Source: Methylotenera sp.
GTDB taxonomy: Bacteria; Pseudomonadota; Gammaproteobacteria; Burkholderiales; Methylophilaceae
Direction: 5' to 3'
DNA length: 64,000 nt
NCBI GenBank assembly: GCA_013141075.1
Contig: JABFRQ010000005.1
Coordinates: 652,976-716,975, forward strand
In this document: piece after piece, positions 37,844 to 47,761 of the stretch
Numbering within the stretch: position 1 is the first letter of the stretch
Layout of the letters: every line of letters begins with the position of its first letter
Notes under the pieces: model-generated
Database searches by the model: none
What the model saw: the letters and a program-made list of their open reading frames with translations, nothing else
What the model was told of the DNA's origin: nothing
Position numbers and translations under genes: made by a program

Positions 37844-39067
37844 ATGAAAACGTTAGTTAAATTAGATTTAAACAAAAAACCTTGGGAGCAGGATGGCCAG
37901 ATTCACAATCGTTGGCATCCTGATTTACCTATGATTGCAATGGTTAAACCGGGCGACGAGTTTCGCGTTGAATGTATGGATTGGACTGGCGGCCAAATTG
38001 GTAATAACGACAGTGCTAATGACGTGCGTGATGTAGATTTAACGCAAGTACATTATTTAAGTGGTCCGATTGGCGTTGAAGGTGCTGAGCCGGGTGACTT
38101 AATGGTCGTTGAAATTTTAGACGTTGGCACTTTTGAAGATAGCCAATGGGGTTTTAACGGTATTTTTGCTAAAGAAAATGGTGGTGGTTTCTTAGTTGAT
38201 CAGTATCCAGAAGCACGCAAATCGATTTGGGATTTTCACGGCATTTATACGACATCACGCCATGTGCCGAATGTTAAATTCGCAGGAATTATGCATCCTG
38301 GTTTAATCGGCTGCTTACCTTCAAAAGAGTTGTTAGATAAATGGAATAAGCGTGAGGGTGATTTGATTGCAACTGACCCTGAACGCGAACCAGCCCTAGC
38401 GTTACCTCCCAACCCAAGCTCTGCCGTGATGGGCAAGATGTCTGGAGAAGCTGCCCAAAAAGCTGCTTTAGAAGGCGCCCGTACTGTTCCACCACGTGAA
38501 CATGGCGGTAATTGCGATATTAAAAACCTAACCAAAGGTTCAAAGGTTTATTTTCCAGTCTATGTGAAAGATGGCGGGCTCTCTATGGGTGACCTTCACT
38601 TTTCACAAGGCGATGGTGAAATTACTTTCTGTGGTGCCATTGAGATGGCAGGTTATTTAGATATCAAAGTCAGCTTAATTAAAGAAGGCGTGAAGAAATA
38701 TGGCATTAAAAACCCAATTTTCGAACCTAGTGTGCTCACGCCAACTTATAAAGACTACATCATTTTTGAAGGTATCTCAGTGAATGAGCAAGGCAAGCAG
38801 CTTTACTTGGATGTCAATGAGGCTTACCGCCAAGCATGTCTAAACGCTATTGAGTATATGAAAAAATTTGGCTACACCGGTGCGCAAGCATTATCTATTT
38901 TAGGTACCGCGCCAGTTGAAGGTCATATCAGCGGCATTGTGGATATTCCTAATGCCTGTGCAACTTTATGGCTACCAACAGAGATATTTGACTTCGATAT
39001 GAAGCCAAATGCGGATGGGCCAAAAGTCATGGTGAAACAAGGCATTGATACTGCTAAAACCAGCTAA
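37844..39067 (+). CDS. fmdA: Formamidase
   Basis: About 407 residues from ATG 37844, with GGAGG six bases upstream; the in-frame ATG at 37838 lies too close to it. The FmdA/AmdA family hydrolyses formamide and short amides to ammonia and the acid. Characteristic blocks are KTLVKLDLNKKPWEQDGQIH, HRWHP-like NRWHPDLPMI, DWTGGQIGNNDSANDVRDVD, HPGLIGCLP, then ENHGGNCDIK-like REHGGNCDIKNLTKGSKVYF and GDLHFSQGDGEI. It is followed closely by fmdB and the ABC transporter genes. Confidence 0.95.
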   Translation: MKTLVKLDLNKKPWEQDGQIHNRWHPDLPMIAMVKPGDEFRVECMDWTGGQIGNNDSANDVRDVDLTQVHYLSGPIGVEGAEPGDLMVVEILDVGTFEDSQWGFNGIFAKENGGGFLVDQYPEARKSIWDFHGIYTTSRHVPNVKFAGIMHPGLIGCLPSKELLDKWNKREGDLIATDPEREPALALPPNPSSAVMGKMSGEAAQKAALEGARTVPPREHGGNCDIKNLTKGSKVYFPVYVKDGGLSMGDLHFSQGDGEITFCGAIEMAGYLDIKVSLIKEGVKKYGIKNPIFEPSVLTPTYKDYIIFEGISVNEQGKQLYLDVNEAYRQACLNAIEYMKKFGYTGAQALSILGTAPVEGHISGIVDIPNACATLWLPTEIFDFDMKPNADGPKVMVKQGIDTAKTS

Positions 39068-39079
39068 GGAGTGATTTGC

Positions 39080-39418
39080 ATGCCAGTTTATGAATATGAA
39101 TGTGATACCTGCGGTATTTTTGCTGCACTTAGAAAAATGAGTGAATCTAGTGAGCCTGCGTTTTGTGATGAATGTGGTTGCGAAAGCCCACGCATTCTTT
39201 CAGCACCACGCTTAGCTGTAATGGATAGGACGCAACGTGTAGCACATGAACGAAATGAAAAATCTGCGCATGACCCTAAAGTAGCAAAACGATCAAGTTG
39301 TGGCTGTGCTGGCTCACATACGTGCAAAACAAGCACTAAGGTGAACCCAGAAACAGGGAAAGCAGCTTTGCAAATGCAAACCAAGAAAACAGCAAGACCT
39401 TGGATGTTGTCGCATTAA
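39080..39418 (+). CDS. fmdB: FmdB-family zinc-ribbon regulatory protein
   Basis: About 112 residues from ATG 39080; AAGGAG lies seven bases upstream. The frame also has a GTG at 39071 inside that ribosome site. The N-terminal zinc ribbon MPVYEYECDTCGIF with later CDECGCESPRI (about residues 28-38) is the FmdB/Zn-ribbon signature. The C-terminus has a second Cys cluster (SSCGCAGSHTC). In Methylophilus FmdB is linked to formamidase regulation; its exact role is unclear. It lies 12 bp after fmdA in the same operon. Confidence 0.85.
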   Translation: MPVYEYECDTCGIFAALRKMSESSEPAFCDECGCESPRILSAPRLAVMDRTQRVAHERNEKSAHDPKVAKRSSCGCAGSHTCKTSTKVNPETGKAALQMQTKKTARPWMLSH

Positions 39419-39430
39419 TTAGTGAGTAAA

Positions 39431-39470
39431 CACCATGAAAAATTGGTGATTTTAGTTTTATTTTATTTGT
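39431..39470 (+). terminator. Weak attenuator-like hairpin between fmdB and fmdD
   Basis: CACCA and TGGTG arms (39431-39448) around a short AT loop, followed by a T-rich tract. A weak intra-operon attenuator is possible, lowering or separating fmdAB from fmdD expression. Confidence 0.4.
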
Positions 39471-39505
39471 GTTTTTTTTGATTTTTTAAATGAGGAGACA
39501 GAGTG

Positions 39506-40750
39506 ATGAGTACTTTAAATAGGCGTAACTTTATGAAAGTTGGTGGCGCGCTAGCTGCTGCACTTCTTTCAGCAGGTATCTTAACTAATACAGCTTTTGC
39601 TGCTGATACTTCAACAGCCAAAGTGATGACTACCGGTCTAGCGGTAACAGACACGACAGTTAAAGTTGGTATTTTACATTCTGCTACAGGCACGATGGCT
39701 ATTAGTGAAACAGGTTCAATTCAAGCTGAGAAGTTGGCGATTGAACAAATTAACGCCATGGGTGGTATTTTGGGTCGTAAGATTGAAGTGATTCAAGAAG
39801 ATGGTGCGTCAGACTGGCCTACTTTTGCAGAAAAAGCAAAAAAACTACTAGCTTCAGACAAAGTAGCTGCGGTTATGGGATGCTGGACATCAGCATCACG
39901 TAAGGCGGCATTGCCAGTGTTTGAAAAAGAAAATGGTCTATTGTTCTACCCAACTTTCTACGAAGGTTTAGAGCAGTCTAAAAACGTTTTCTACACTGGC
40001 CAAGAAGCGACACAGCAAATTCTTGCTGGGTTAGATTGGATTGCTAAAGAGAAAAAAGCTAAGACTTTCTACCTAATCGGTTCTGACTACATCTGGCCAC
40101 GTACTTCAATGAAAATTGCACGTAAACACATTGAGAAACATTTGCACGGTTCAGTGGTAGGCGAAGAATACATTGCTTTGGGTGACACACAATTTGGTTC
40201 TGTCATCAACAAAATCAAACTCAAAAAACCTGATGTCATTTACGCTGCGGTTGTTGGCGGTAGTAACGTGGCATGGTTCAAACAGTTGAATGCAGCAGGC
40301 TTAAATTCAACAAAACAAACCATGTTGACAATCTCTGTGACCGAGGATGAAGTGTTAGGTATCGGCGGTGAAAACTTAGCTGGTTTCTACTCAGCGATGA
40401 AATATTTTCAATCTCAAACCAATCCTGAAAACGTGAAGTTTGTTGCTGCGTTTAAGAAAAAATGGGGTGATAAATCTGTGATTGGTGATGTTACACAAGC
40501 AGCTTACTTAGGCCCATGGTTATATAAAGCAGCAGTTGAACGTGCTGGTAGCTTTGACGTAGATAAAGTACAGGCAGCACTACCTGGCTATGTGTTTAAA
40601 GATGCACCAGAAGGCGCAGTTACTGTTGAGAAAAACCATCACTTAACGACTAAGTTACGTATTGGTCAATGGGGCAAAGATGGTCAAGCTAAAGTGGTAT
40701 ACACCTCTGGTTACATCAAACCAGATCCATTTCCAAAAGGTTATCAATAA
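39506..40750 (+). CDS. fmdD: Urea/short-chain-amide ABC transporter substrate-binding protein
   Basis: About 414 residues from ATG 39506 with GAGGAG upstream. The N-terminus LNRRNFMKVGGALAAALLSA is a twin-arginine-type signal (RRNFMK), so the protein is probably exported folded. The mature part is a UrtA/FmdD type 1 periplasmic-binding protein: VGILHSATGTMAISETGSIQ, GCWTSASRKAALPVFE, FYLIGSDYIWPRTS and QAAYLGPWLYKAAVE. It is called FmdD by its place in the fmd operon; UrtA is the equivalent name. It is followed by a stable hairpin that probably raises its transcript level over the downstream membrane genes. Confidence 0.93.
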   Translation: MSTLNRRNFMKVGGALAAALLSAGILTNTAFAADTSTAKVMTTGLAVTDTTVKVGILHSATGTMAISETGSIQAEKLAIEQINAMGGILGRKIEVIQEDGASDWPTFAEKAKKLLASDKVAAVMGCWTSASRKAALPVFEKENGLLFYPTFYEGLEQSKNVFYTGQEATQQILAGLDWIAKEKKAKTFYLIGSDYIWPRTSMKIARKHIEKHLHGSVVGEEYIALGDTQFGSVINKIKLKKPDVIYAAVVGGSNVAWFKQLNAAGLNSTKQTMLTISVTEDEVLGIGGENLAGFYSAMKYFQSQTNPENVKFVAAFKKKWGDKSVIGDVTQAAYLGPWLYKAAVERAGSFDVDKVQAALPGYVFKDAPEGAVTVEKNHHLTTKLRIGQWGKDGQAKVVYTSGYIKPDPFPKGYQ

Positions 40751-40770
40751 TAGTTAGCTAATATGAAAGA

Positions 40771-40799
40771 TGCAGCAGCTTAGTAAATAGGCTGCTGCA
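40771..40799 (+). other. mRNA hairpin after the binding-protein gene
   Basis: TGCAGCAGC and GCTGCTGCA form a perfect 9-bp stem with an 11-base loop and no T-tract. Such hairpins often follow ABC binding-protein genes and stabilise that part of the mRNA; role inferred. Confidence 0.6.
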
Positions 40800-40851
40800 C
40801 TCTGAATGTTAAAGCAGTTTTTATCTTAGTAGCGATTAAGTAGGAGGCCGT

Positions 40852-41769
40852 ATGTTTGGATATTCGATGGCAGATATTGGCAATATCATGGTAATGCAGG
40901 GTTTTTCTGGCCTGAGTATGTTTACTGTGTTGCTGCTGATGGCACTTGGCCTAGCCATTATTTTTGGGCAAATGGGTGTGATCAATATGGCGCACGGTGA
41001 GTTTATGACGATTGGTGCATACACTACAGTGATGCTTTCTAAAGTCGCAACGACGTATGGTTTTGTTAATTATTATTTTGTTTTTGCCATTATTTTGGCA
41101 TTTATTCTTGCATTTGCGCTGGGATATTTCATTGAATTTATTATGATTCGGCATCTCTACAAGCGCCCGTTAGACACGCTATTAGCGACATGGGGTTTGA
41201 GTTTAGTCATGCAGCAATCGTTTCGCTCAACCTTTGGCGCAAAAGAAGTCAGTGCCGAATTACCTGAATGGATGTTGGGATCATTTAAGCCAACGCCAGA
41301 TATTGATATTCCGATTAACGGTGTTTTCGTAATGGTGCTTGCACTATTTGTGACAGCTGGTGTTTACATGTTTATGTACCGCTCACGCTGGGGACTCAGA
41401 GTTCGTGCAACGGTTCAAAACCGTGTGATGGCAGGCGCAGTTGGTATCAATACGCAAAAAGTAGACCGTGTGACATTTGCATTAGGTTGCGGTATCGCGG
41501 GTATTGCAGGGGCTGCATTTACCACGATTGCTTCTACCGGACCAACAACAGGTACGCTTTATATTGTAGATAGCTTTATGGTGGTGGTATTTGGTGGTGC
41601 TGCTAGCTTAATGGGTACGATTGCGTCTGCATTCGGTATCGCGCAAGCACAATCTATATTGCAATTCTTTATGACCAGCTCTATGGGTAAAGTCTCTACC
41701 TTATTAGTGATTGTTGGCATATTAATGATGAAACCAGAAGGCTTGTTTGCTTCTAAGCTTCGTAAGTAA
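40852..41769 (+). CDS. fmdE: Urea/amide ABC transporter permease (UrtB/FmdE type)
   Basis: 305 residues with about eight membrane segments, of the branched-chain-amino-acid-like permease family (LivH/UrtB). Key blocks are LGLAIIFGQMGVINMAHGEF, YTTVMLSKVATTYG, RGLRVRATVQNR-like WGLRVRATVQNRVMAGAVGI, and AFTTIASTGPTTGTLYIVDS. The start ATG 40852 follows GGAGG. It forms the inner-membrane channel with FmdF and uses the two ATPases downstream. Confidence 0.93.
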   Translation: MFGYSMADIGNIMVMQGFSGLSMFTVLLLMALGLAIIFGQMGVINMAHGEFMTIGAYTTVMLSKVATTYGFVNYYFVFAIILAFILAFALGYFIEFIMIRHLYKRPLDTLLATWGLSLVMQQSFRSTFGAKEVSAELPEWMLGSFKPTPDIDIPINGVFVMVLALFVTAGVYMFMYRSRWGLRVRATVQNRVMAGAVGINTQKVDRVTFALGCGIAGIAGAAFTTIASTGPTTGTLYIVDSFMVVVFGGAASLMGTIASAFGIAQAQSILQFFMTSSMGKVSTLLVIVGILMMKPEGLFASKLRK

Positions 41770-41787
41770 ACAGACAGGAGAATCCAC

Positions 41788-42981
41788 ATGAACGCGTCCT
41801 TAAGTAAATTGGTTGGTGGCAAAGATGGGCTGGTTGGTTTGGCAGTACTCGCTGCAATTATCTTTATAGTGCTACCGCTAGGCGTAGATATTTTCAGGCT
41901 AAATTTGGTTGGTAAATACCTAACTTACGCTTTTGTAGCGGTGAGCTTAGTATTGTTATGGGGTAATGGCGGTATTTTAAGCTTGGGGCAAGGCATATTC
42001 TTTGGTCTAGGCGGGTATGGTATGGCGATGTTTATGAAGCTTGAGGCATCTGACCCTATCACCACCAAAATACAAACAACCCCAGGCATTCCCGATTTTA
42101 TGGACTGGAACCAAATTACATCATTACCTTGGTTTTGGGAGCCGTTCAAGAGCTTGCCATTAACAATACTAATAATACTAACAATCCCTGCTTTGTTTGC
42201 TTATTTAATCGGATTTGCAATGTTTAAACGCCGTGTAGGAGGTGTTTACTTCGCAATTATCACGCAAGCCATTGCGCTTATATTAAGTATTTTAATTGTA
42301 GGTCAACAAGGCTTTACTGGTGGCGTGAATGGTATTACTGACCTTAAAACAGTTTGGGGATGGGATACACGTAACGACAGTGCGAAATACATTTTGTATT
42401 ACCTCAATGGCTTTCTGTTGTTTGGTGCAATCTTGCTTTCAAAATATGTGTTGAACAGTAAATTCGGTATGTTGTTATTAGCAATGCGTGATAAGGAAGA
42501 GCGAGTACGTTTCTCTGGTTACGACGTATCAAACTTTAAAATATTTATTTTCTGTCTGGCTGCGATGATTTCAGCAGTTGGTGGCGCCATGTTTACCCTG
42601 CAGGTTGGTTTCATGTCGCCATCATTTGTCGGTATTGTGCCCTCCATTGAAATGGTGATTTTTTGTGCGGTGGGTGGTCGAGCATCTTTAATTGGTGCGG
42701 TTTACGGCACATTGTTCGTCAACTTTGGTAAAACATTCTTTTCAGAAAGTTATCCAGAACTCTGGCTTTTCATCATGGGTGGACTGTTTATCGCTGTTGT
42801 GATGTTCTTCCCAGACGGATTAGCTGGTGTTTGGGCTAAATATAGCCATAAGCTTAATTTCTTTAAAAAAAAGTCTAGCCTGACTACTGCTACAGCAGTC
42901 ATCGATTCAACGAAAAATGAGACGGTTAAAAAAACAGTGAATGAGATTGATGTGACTAACATTGAAGGAGTGAAAGCATGA
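41788..42981 (+). CDS. fmdF: Urea/amide ABC transporter permease (UrtC/FmdF type)
   Basis: 397 residues with about ten membrane segments, of the LivM/UrtC family. Recognisable are YLTYAFVAVSLVLLWGNGGI, LSLGQGIFFGLGGYGMAMFM, QAIALILSILIVGQQGFTGG and FCLAAMISAVGGAMFTLQVG. The C-terminal tail after the last membrane segment is longer than in many LivM proteins, ending in a Lys/Val/Thr-rich stretch. Translation is coupled to urtD: the stop and ATG overlap (ATGA). Confidence 0.93.
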   Translation: MNASLSKLVGGKDGLVGLAVLAAIIFIVLPLGVDIFRLNLVGKYLTYAFVAVSLVLLWGNGGILSLGQGIFFGLGGYGMAMFMKLEASDPITTKIQTTPGIPDFMDWNQITSLPWFWEPFKSLPLTILIILTIPALFAYLIGFAMFKRRVGGVYFAIITQAIALILSILIVGQQGFTGGVNGITDLKTVWGWDTRNDSAKYILYYLNGFLLFGAILLSKYVLNSKFGMLLLAMRDKEERVRFSGYDVSNFKIFIFCLAAMISAVGGAMFTLQVGFMSPSFVGIVPSIEMVIFCAVGGRASLIGAVYGTLFVNFGKTFFSESYPELWLFIMGGLFIAVVMFFPDGLAGVWAKYSHKLNFFKKKSSLTTATAVIDSTKNETVKKTVNEIDVTNIEGVKA

Positions 42982-43721
42982 GTAATACAGACTTTGTGCT
43001 AGCCATTGAAGATTTAACGGTATCTTTTGATGGGTTTAAGGCGGTCGACAATCTGACAATGTACATAGATAAAAATGAACTTCGTGTTGTGATTGGGCCA
43101 AATGGCGCAGGTAAGACGACAGTGTTAGATTTAATCTGCGGAAAAACCAAGTCGACTAACGGCTCTATCAAGTTTATGAATAAAGAGCTTACTAAGCTCT
43201 CAGAGCATGAAATTGTTCGCGAAGGAGTGGGGCGTAAATTTCAAACGCCATCCATTTATGAAAACCTTTCGGTGTATCAAAACTTAGAGGTGTCTTATCC
43301 TAAAGGAAGAAGTGTTTGGGGTAGTTTATTCTTTAAACATACTGCAGAAGTGAAAGAGCAAGTATTAAAAATTGCAGAAGAAATTATGCTAACTAGCTTT
43401 TTGGATATGGAAGCGGCATTATTGAGTCATGGTCAAAAGCAATGGCTAGAAATAGGTATGTTGTTGATGCAGGATCCTCAGTTGTTAATGTTAGATGAGC
43501 CGGTAGCTGGAATGAGTGCTAAAGAGCGTGATCAAACTGCGGAGCTGCTGAATAAAATCAGTAATAACCGTTCAGTATTAGTGATTGAGCATGACATGGA
43601 ATTCGTGAAGAAAATCGCTCACAAAGTCACCGTGCTGCATCAAGGGAAAATCTTGGCTGAAGGTCCTATGGATCAAGTACAAGAAGATGAAAAAGTGATT
43701 GAAGTATATTTAGGCCATTAA
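42978..43721 (+). CDS. urtD: Urea/amide ABC transporter ATPase UrtD
   Basis: 247 residues. Walker A is GPNGAGKTTVLDLICG (about residues 38-53), the signature is SHGQKQWLEIGMLLM (replacing LSGGQ, as is normal for UrtD) and Walker B is LLMLDEPVAGMSAKE. The conserved H is in VLVIEHDMEFVKKIAHKV. It energises transport with UrtE. The gene overlaps fmdF by 4 bp and is followed by urtE after a GGAG ribosome site. Confidence 0.94.
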   Translation: MSNTDFVLAIEDLTVSFDGFKAVDNLTMYIDKNELRVVIGPNGAGKTTVLDLICGKTKSTNGSIKFMNKELTKLSEHEIVREGVGRKFQTPSIYENLSVYQNLEVSYPKGRSVWGSLFFKHTAEVKEQVLKIAEEIMLTSFLDMEAALLSHGQKQWLEIGMLLMQDPQLLMLDEPVAGMSAKERDQTAELLNKISNNRSVLVIEHDMEFVKKIAHKVTVLHQGKILAEGPMDQVQEDEKVIEVYLGH

Positions 43722-43732
43722 GGAGACTTGAT

Positions 43733-44422
43733 ATGTTCGAAATTGAAAATCTGCAAGTAAGTTATGGTCAAAGCCAAGTGATACATGGTCTTAACTTTAC
43801 AGCAAATAAAAATGAAACACTCGCTATCATGGGTCGTAACGGCATGGGTAAAACTACGCTGTTTAAATCACTGATGGGTATTTTGCCAAGCAAAACGACA
43901 AAAGCTTTTGTCGATGGCGTTAGCTTAGAAGGTAATGATAGCTACCAGAGAGTTGCGAAAGGCTTAGCCTACGTACCACAGGGTCGTATGATCTTTCCTA
44001 ATATGACTGTGCAAGAAAACATTGAAACAGGGCTAGAGAAATCTAAAACACGTGAGATTCCAGAAGATATCTATGCGCTCTTTCCAGTGTTATACGACAT
44101 GCGTAAGCGCAAGGGTGGTAATCTATCTGGGGGTCAGCAGCAGCAACTCGCTATTGCTCGGGCGCTAGTGACTAATCCGAAAGTATTGTTGCTAGATGAA
44201 CCAACTGAGGGAATCCAGCCGTCTATTATTAAAGACATTGCTAAAGTCCTAAATGAGATTCGTAAAATGCGAGAAATCACTATTATCGTTTCCGAGCAAG
44301 TGTTGAGCTTTACCATGGAAATTGCAGATCGCATTATTGTGATAGACAAAGGTAAGTTCATTCATGAGGATACTCGCGATAATGTAGATGCAGCTAAAAT
44401 TAAAGGTTATTTGTCAGTTTAA
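43733..44422 (+). CDS. urtE: Urea/amide ABC transporter ATPase UrtE
   Basis: 229 residues. Walker A is GRNGMGKTTLFKSLMG, the signature is NLSGGQQQQLAIARALV and Walker B is VLLLDEPTEGIQPSII (EGIQPSII is typical of UrtE). It completes the five-gene uptake system fmdD-fmdE-fmdF-urtD-urtE. The urease accessory gene ureD starts 24 bp downstream, so transport and urease appear to be one long transcriptional unit. Confidence 0.95.
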   Translation: MFEIENLQVSYGQSQVIHGLNFTANKNETLAIMGRNGMGKTTLFKSLMGILPSKTTKAFVDGVSLEGNDSYQRVAKGLAYVPQGRMIFPNMTVQENIETGLEKSKTREIPEDIYALFPVLYDMRKRKGGNLSGGQQQQLAIARALVTNPKVLLLDEPTEGIQPSIIKDIAKVLNEIRKMREITIIVSEQVLSFTMEIADRIIVIDKGKFIHEDTRDNVDAAKIKGYLSV

Positions 44423-44446
44423 AAAATTTTATGGCATCATGGAGTG

Positions 44447-45337
44447 ATGGATGACTTAAAAATATTACAAAGCACTAGCCCCGTAGCTCAAGATCAGCCT
44501 GCACTTAAGCGCTGGGAAGCGTGCTTAAGTTTAGATTTTTCTAAACGACATCACCGCAGTTATTTAGCTAAAAACTTGCATGTAGGCCCACTGGTATTGC
44601 AAAAGTCTTTGCACCCAGAAGGTGATGCGGTTTGTCATGGCATCGTTGTGCATCCACCAGGCGGCGTAGCTGGGGGAGATTCACTCACACTTAATGTGAG
44701 TCTTAATCAAGGGGCGTTTGCATTACTCACGACACCCGGCGCAGGTAAGTGGTATAAAGCCAACGGGCAACAAGCTTGTCAGTATTTGAAGTTCAATCTG
44801 GGGGAAAATACTTGTTTTGAATGGTTACCACAAGAGAATATTTTGTTTGATGGCGCTCAAGTTATGTTTAGCGCTGAAGTGAGTTTAGACGCTGAAGCTA
44901 AATATGCTGGGTGGGAAATACTGTGTTTTGGACGCCAAGCGCAAAAAGAAATTTGGCAAACGGGTACTTTGCATCAAAATTTGAGTATCCGTCGGAATGA
45001 TAAATTGATTTGGAATGAGCTTAGCTTTTTGGAGCCAGAACTCAAGGTTATGCAATCGATAGTGGGTTTACATTGTAACGCAGTGTCTGCAAGTTTTGTT
45101 ATTGCTGGAGGTAAAGTCCCCGATGGGGTGTTAGCGGCATGTAGAGAAATACAGCCTAAATTAGCCTTAGATATGCAGGCCAGATATGGTGTGACTGCGA
45201 TGCCAGAGATCTTTTCTGCTAGATATATTGGTCAATCAGCACAATGTGCAAGGCAATATTTTGAGTCGTTATGGCAGATTTTACGCCCGTGGTATGCAGG
45301 TCTAGAAGCGACAAGACCACGAATTTGGAACACCTGA
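44447..45337 (+). CDS. ureD: Urease accessory protein UreD
   Basis: About 296 residues. UreD is the scaffold that binds apo-urease during nickel activation with UreFG. Recognisable blocks are GDAVCHGIVVHPPGGVAGGD, LLTTPGAGKWYKANGQQACQ, and ECFEWLPQENI-like NTCFEWLPQENILFDGAQV. The start is the ATG at 44447 or the GTG at 44444; GGAG lies immediately upstream so the exact base is uncertain. It lies 24 bp after urtE and 80 bp before ureA. Confidence 0.93.
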   Translation: MDDLKILQSTSPVAQDQPALKRWEACLSLDFSKRHHRSYLAKNLHVGPLVLQKSLHPEGDAVCHGIVVHPPGGVAGGDSLTLNVSLNQGAFALLTTPGAGKWYKANGQQACQYLKFNLGENTCFEWLPQENILFDGAQVMFSAEVSLDAEAKYAGWEILCFGRQAQKEIWQTGTLHQNLSIRRNDKLIWNELSFLEPELKVMQSIVGLHCNAVSASFVIAGGKVPDGVLAACREIQPKLALDMQARYGVTAMPEIFSARYIGQSAQCARQYFESLWQILRPWYAGLEATRPRIWNT

Positions 45338-45417
45338 GTTTTTTTAAAAAGTAACTTGTTCCCTCATAAATAGACTAATTCTGATTAAAAAGAGAGTTTT
45401 TGCATGGAATTGAATGT

Positions 45418-45720
45418 ATGGAATTAACCCCTAGAGAAAAAGATAAACTGCTCATCTTTACTGCTGGCTTACTTGCAGAACGTCGCAAGGCGCGAGGCTT
45501 AAAACTCAATTATCCAGAATCGATTGCCCTTATTTCAGCCGCCATTATGGAAGGTGCGCGCGACGGTAGAACAGTCGCTGAACTGATGAGCTATGGTACA
45601 ACTTTGCTGACGCGTGATGATGTGATGGAAGGTATTGCGGAGATGATTCCGGACATTCAGATTGAGGCAACTTTTCCAGATGGCACTAAGCTTGTTACTG
45701 TTCACCACCCAATTCCTTAA
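45418..45720 (+). CDS. ureA: Urease gamma subunit
   Basis: 100 residues, the standard UreA length, from the ATG at 45418 ([20 protein letters not shown]). The typical [20 protein letters not shown] and VTVHHPI end are present. A second, out-of-frame ATG at 45404 carries the same ATGGAATT word and better fits the AGAGAG ribosome site; it opens an 8-codon frame (MELNVWN) that ends inside ureA. UreA with UreB and UreC forms the (abc)3 urease trimer that hydrolyses urea to ammonia and carbamate. Confidence 0.95.
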   Translation: MELTPREKDKLLIFTAGLLAERRKARGLKLNYPESIALISAAIMEGARDGRTVAELMSYGTTLLTRDDVMEGIAEMIPDIQIEATFPDGTKLVTVHHPIP

Positions 45721-45731
45721 AGGTAGCTCAA

Positions 45732-46040
45732 ATGATTCCAGGTGAAATGAAAATAGCTAATGGTGACATTACAATAAACGTTGGCAGAGCCACTGTGACA
45801 ATTGACGTATCTAATATAGGTGACCGCCCAATACAAATCGGTTCGCATTTTCACTTTTTTGAAACTAACGAAGCTTTAAGTTTTGATAGGCAAGCGGCTT
45901 ATGGTTTTAGGTTAAATATCGCGTCAGGTACGGCTGTCCGTTTTGAGCCGGGCCAAACGCGTACGGTAGTGTTAGTGGCGCTAGCTGGTGATAGAAAAGT
46001 ATATGGCTTCGCAGGTAAAGTCATGGGGGCACTCAAATGA
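45732..46040 (+). CDS. ureB: Urease beta subunit
   Basis: 102 residues. Features are [40 protein letters not shown] and the C-terminal [12 protein letters not shown]. It is the second small subunit of the three-chain urease. The stop overlaps the ureC start by 4 bp (ATGA), so translation is coupled. Confidence 0.97.
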   Translation: MIPGEMKIANGDITINVGRATVTIDVSNIGDRPIQIGSHFHFFETNEALSFDRQAAYGFRLNIASGTAVRFEPGQTRTVVLVALAGDRKVYGFAGKVMGALK

Positions 46041-47740
46041 GCATAAACATTGACAAGCAAGCCTACGCTGAGATGTTTGGCCCGACTTTGGGCGATAAAG
46101 TGCGCTTAGCCGATACCGAACTCTGGATCGAAGTAGAAAAAGATTGCACACTCTATGGCGAAGAAGTTAAATTCGGCGGTGGTAAAGTCATTCGTGATGG
46201 TATGGGGCAAGGTCAGCTATGCGCTAAAGATGTCGCAGATACGGTCATTACAAACGCACTGATTATTGATTACTGGGGTATTGTTAAAGCTGATATTGGC
46301 ATCAAGAATGGACGAATTTCTGCCATAGGCAAAGCGGGCAACCCGGATATTCAGTCTGCTGTGACGATTGCTATTGGCGCAGGTACCGAGATTATTGCGG
46401 GCGAAGGCATGATAGTGACAGCAGGAGGGGTGGATACACATATTCACTTTATCTGTCCGCAACAGATCGAAGAAGCTTTAATGTCTGGCGTGACAACCAT
46501 GCTGGGCGGCGGCACAGGTCCAGCCACAGGAACTTTTGCAACCACTTGTACACCAGGCCCTTGGCATATTCACCGCATGTTGCAGTCCGCAGATGCATTT
46601 CCGATGAACTTGGGCTTTTTAGGTAAAGGTAATGTGAGCTTACCAGAGCCTCTACGTGAACAAGTTGAAGCTGGTGCCATTGGTTTAAAGCTGCATGAAG
46701 ACTGGGGTACTACACCTGCTGCGATTGATAATTGCTTGAATGTGGCTGAGGAAATGGACATTCAAGTGGCGATTCACTCGGATACTTTGAATGAATCTGG
46801 TTTTGTGGAAACGACGATTGCAGCATTTAAAGACCGCACTATTCATACCTTTCATACCGAAGGGGCTGGCGGCGGTCATGCACCAGATATTATTAAAGCA
46901 GCTGGTTACGCTAATGTGTTGCCTTCATCCACAAACCCTACGCGTCCATTTACGGTAAACACAATCGACGAGCATTTGGATATGCTCATGGTTTGCCATC
47001 ACCTAGACCCGGCAATTGCAGAAGACATTGCTTTTGCTGAAAGTCGTATCCGTCGCGAGACCATTGCAGCAGAAGATATTTTGCATGATTTAGGCGCATT
47101 TTCTATGATGTCATCTGACTCGCAAGCCATGGGGCGCGTTGGTGAGGTGATTATTCGTACTTGGCAAACCGCACATAAAATGAAGGTCCAGCGGGGTGCC
47201 CTAGCTGAAGATTCCGCAGGTAATGATAATTTCCGCGTGAAGCGCTATATTGCCAAATATACGATTAACCCTGCGCTCACGCATGGTATTGCCGATACAG
47301 TTGGCTCAATAGAAGTTGGAAAGTTAGCGGATTTAGTTCTGTGGCGCCCAGCATTTTTCGGGGTGAAACCTTCCACCATTCTAAAAGGGGGCATGATCGC
47401 TGCTGCCGCGATGGGCGACCCCAATGCATCTATTCCTACGCCACAACCCGTGCATTATCGCCATATGTTCGGCGCCTATGGAGGCGGGCTTAAAACCTCC
47501 GTCACTTTTGTATCGCAAGCGGCTTTGCATAATCCGGCTTTAGCTGCGCTTAATTTAAATAAAACCCTAATACCTGTTCGAGGCACCCGAACTGTCAGAA
47601 AAGCAGACATGATACATAACGGCTATATGCCCAAAATTGATGTAGACCCTGAAACCTATATTGTTCGAGCTGATGGTATTTTATTAGCTTGCGAGCCAGC
47701 CAGAATTTTGCCTATGGCACAGCGCTATTTCTTATTCTAG
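46037..47740 (+). CDS. ureC: Urease alpha (catalytic) subunit
   Basis: 567 residues, the usual length. The nickel ligands and active site are complete: [12 protein letters not shown], carbamylated lysine K218 in [39 protein letters not shown], and the flap [19 protein letters not shown] with the catalytic His, plus [11 protein letters not shown] functional enzyme is expected. It is flanked by ureAB and ureEFG, making a complete operon with UreD upstream. Confidence 0.98.
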   Translation: MSINIDKQAYAEMFGPTLGDKVRLADTELWIEVEKDCTLYGEEVKFGGGKVIRDGMGQGQLCAKDVADTVITNALIIDYWGIVKADIGIKNGRISAIGKAGNPDIQSAVTIAIGAGTEIIAGEGMIVTAGGVDTHIHFICPQQIEEALMSGVTTMLGGGTGPATGTFATTCTPGPWHIHRMLQSADAFPMNLGFLGKGNVSLPEPLREQVEAGAIGLKLHEDWGTTPAAIDNCLNVAEEMDIQVAIHSDTLNESGFVETTIAAFKDRTIHTFHTEGAGGGHAPDIIKAAGYANVLPSSTNPTRPFTVNTIDEHLDMLMVCHHLDPAIAEDIAFAESRIRRETIAAEDILHDLGAFSMMSSDSQAMGRVGEVIIRTWQTAHKMKVQRGALAEDSAGNDNFRVKRYIAKYTINPALTHGIADTVGSIEVGKLADLVLWRPAFFGVKPSTILKGGMIAAAAMGDPNASIPTPQPVHYRHMFGAYGGGLKTSVTFVSQAALHNPALAALNLNKTLIPVRGTRTVRKADMIHNGYMPKIDVDPETYIVRADGILLACEPARILPMAQRYFLF

Positions 47741-47761
47741 GTCTATTTCCGAGTTTAATTG

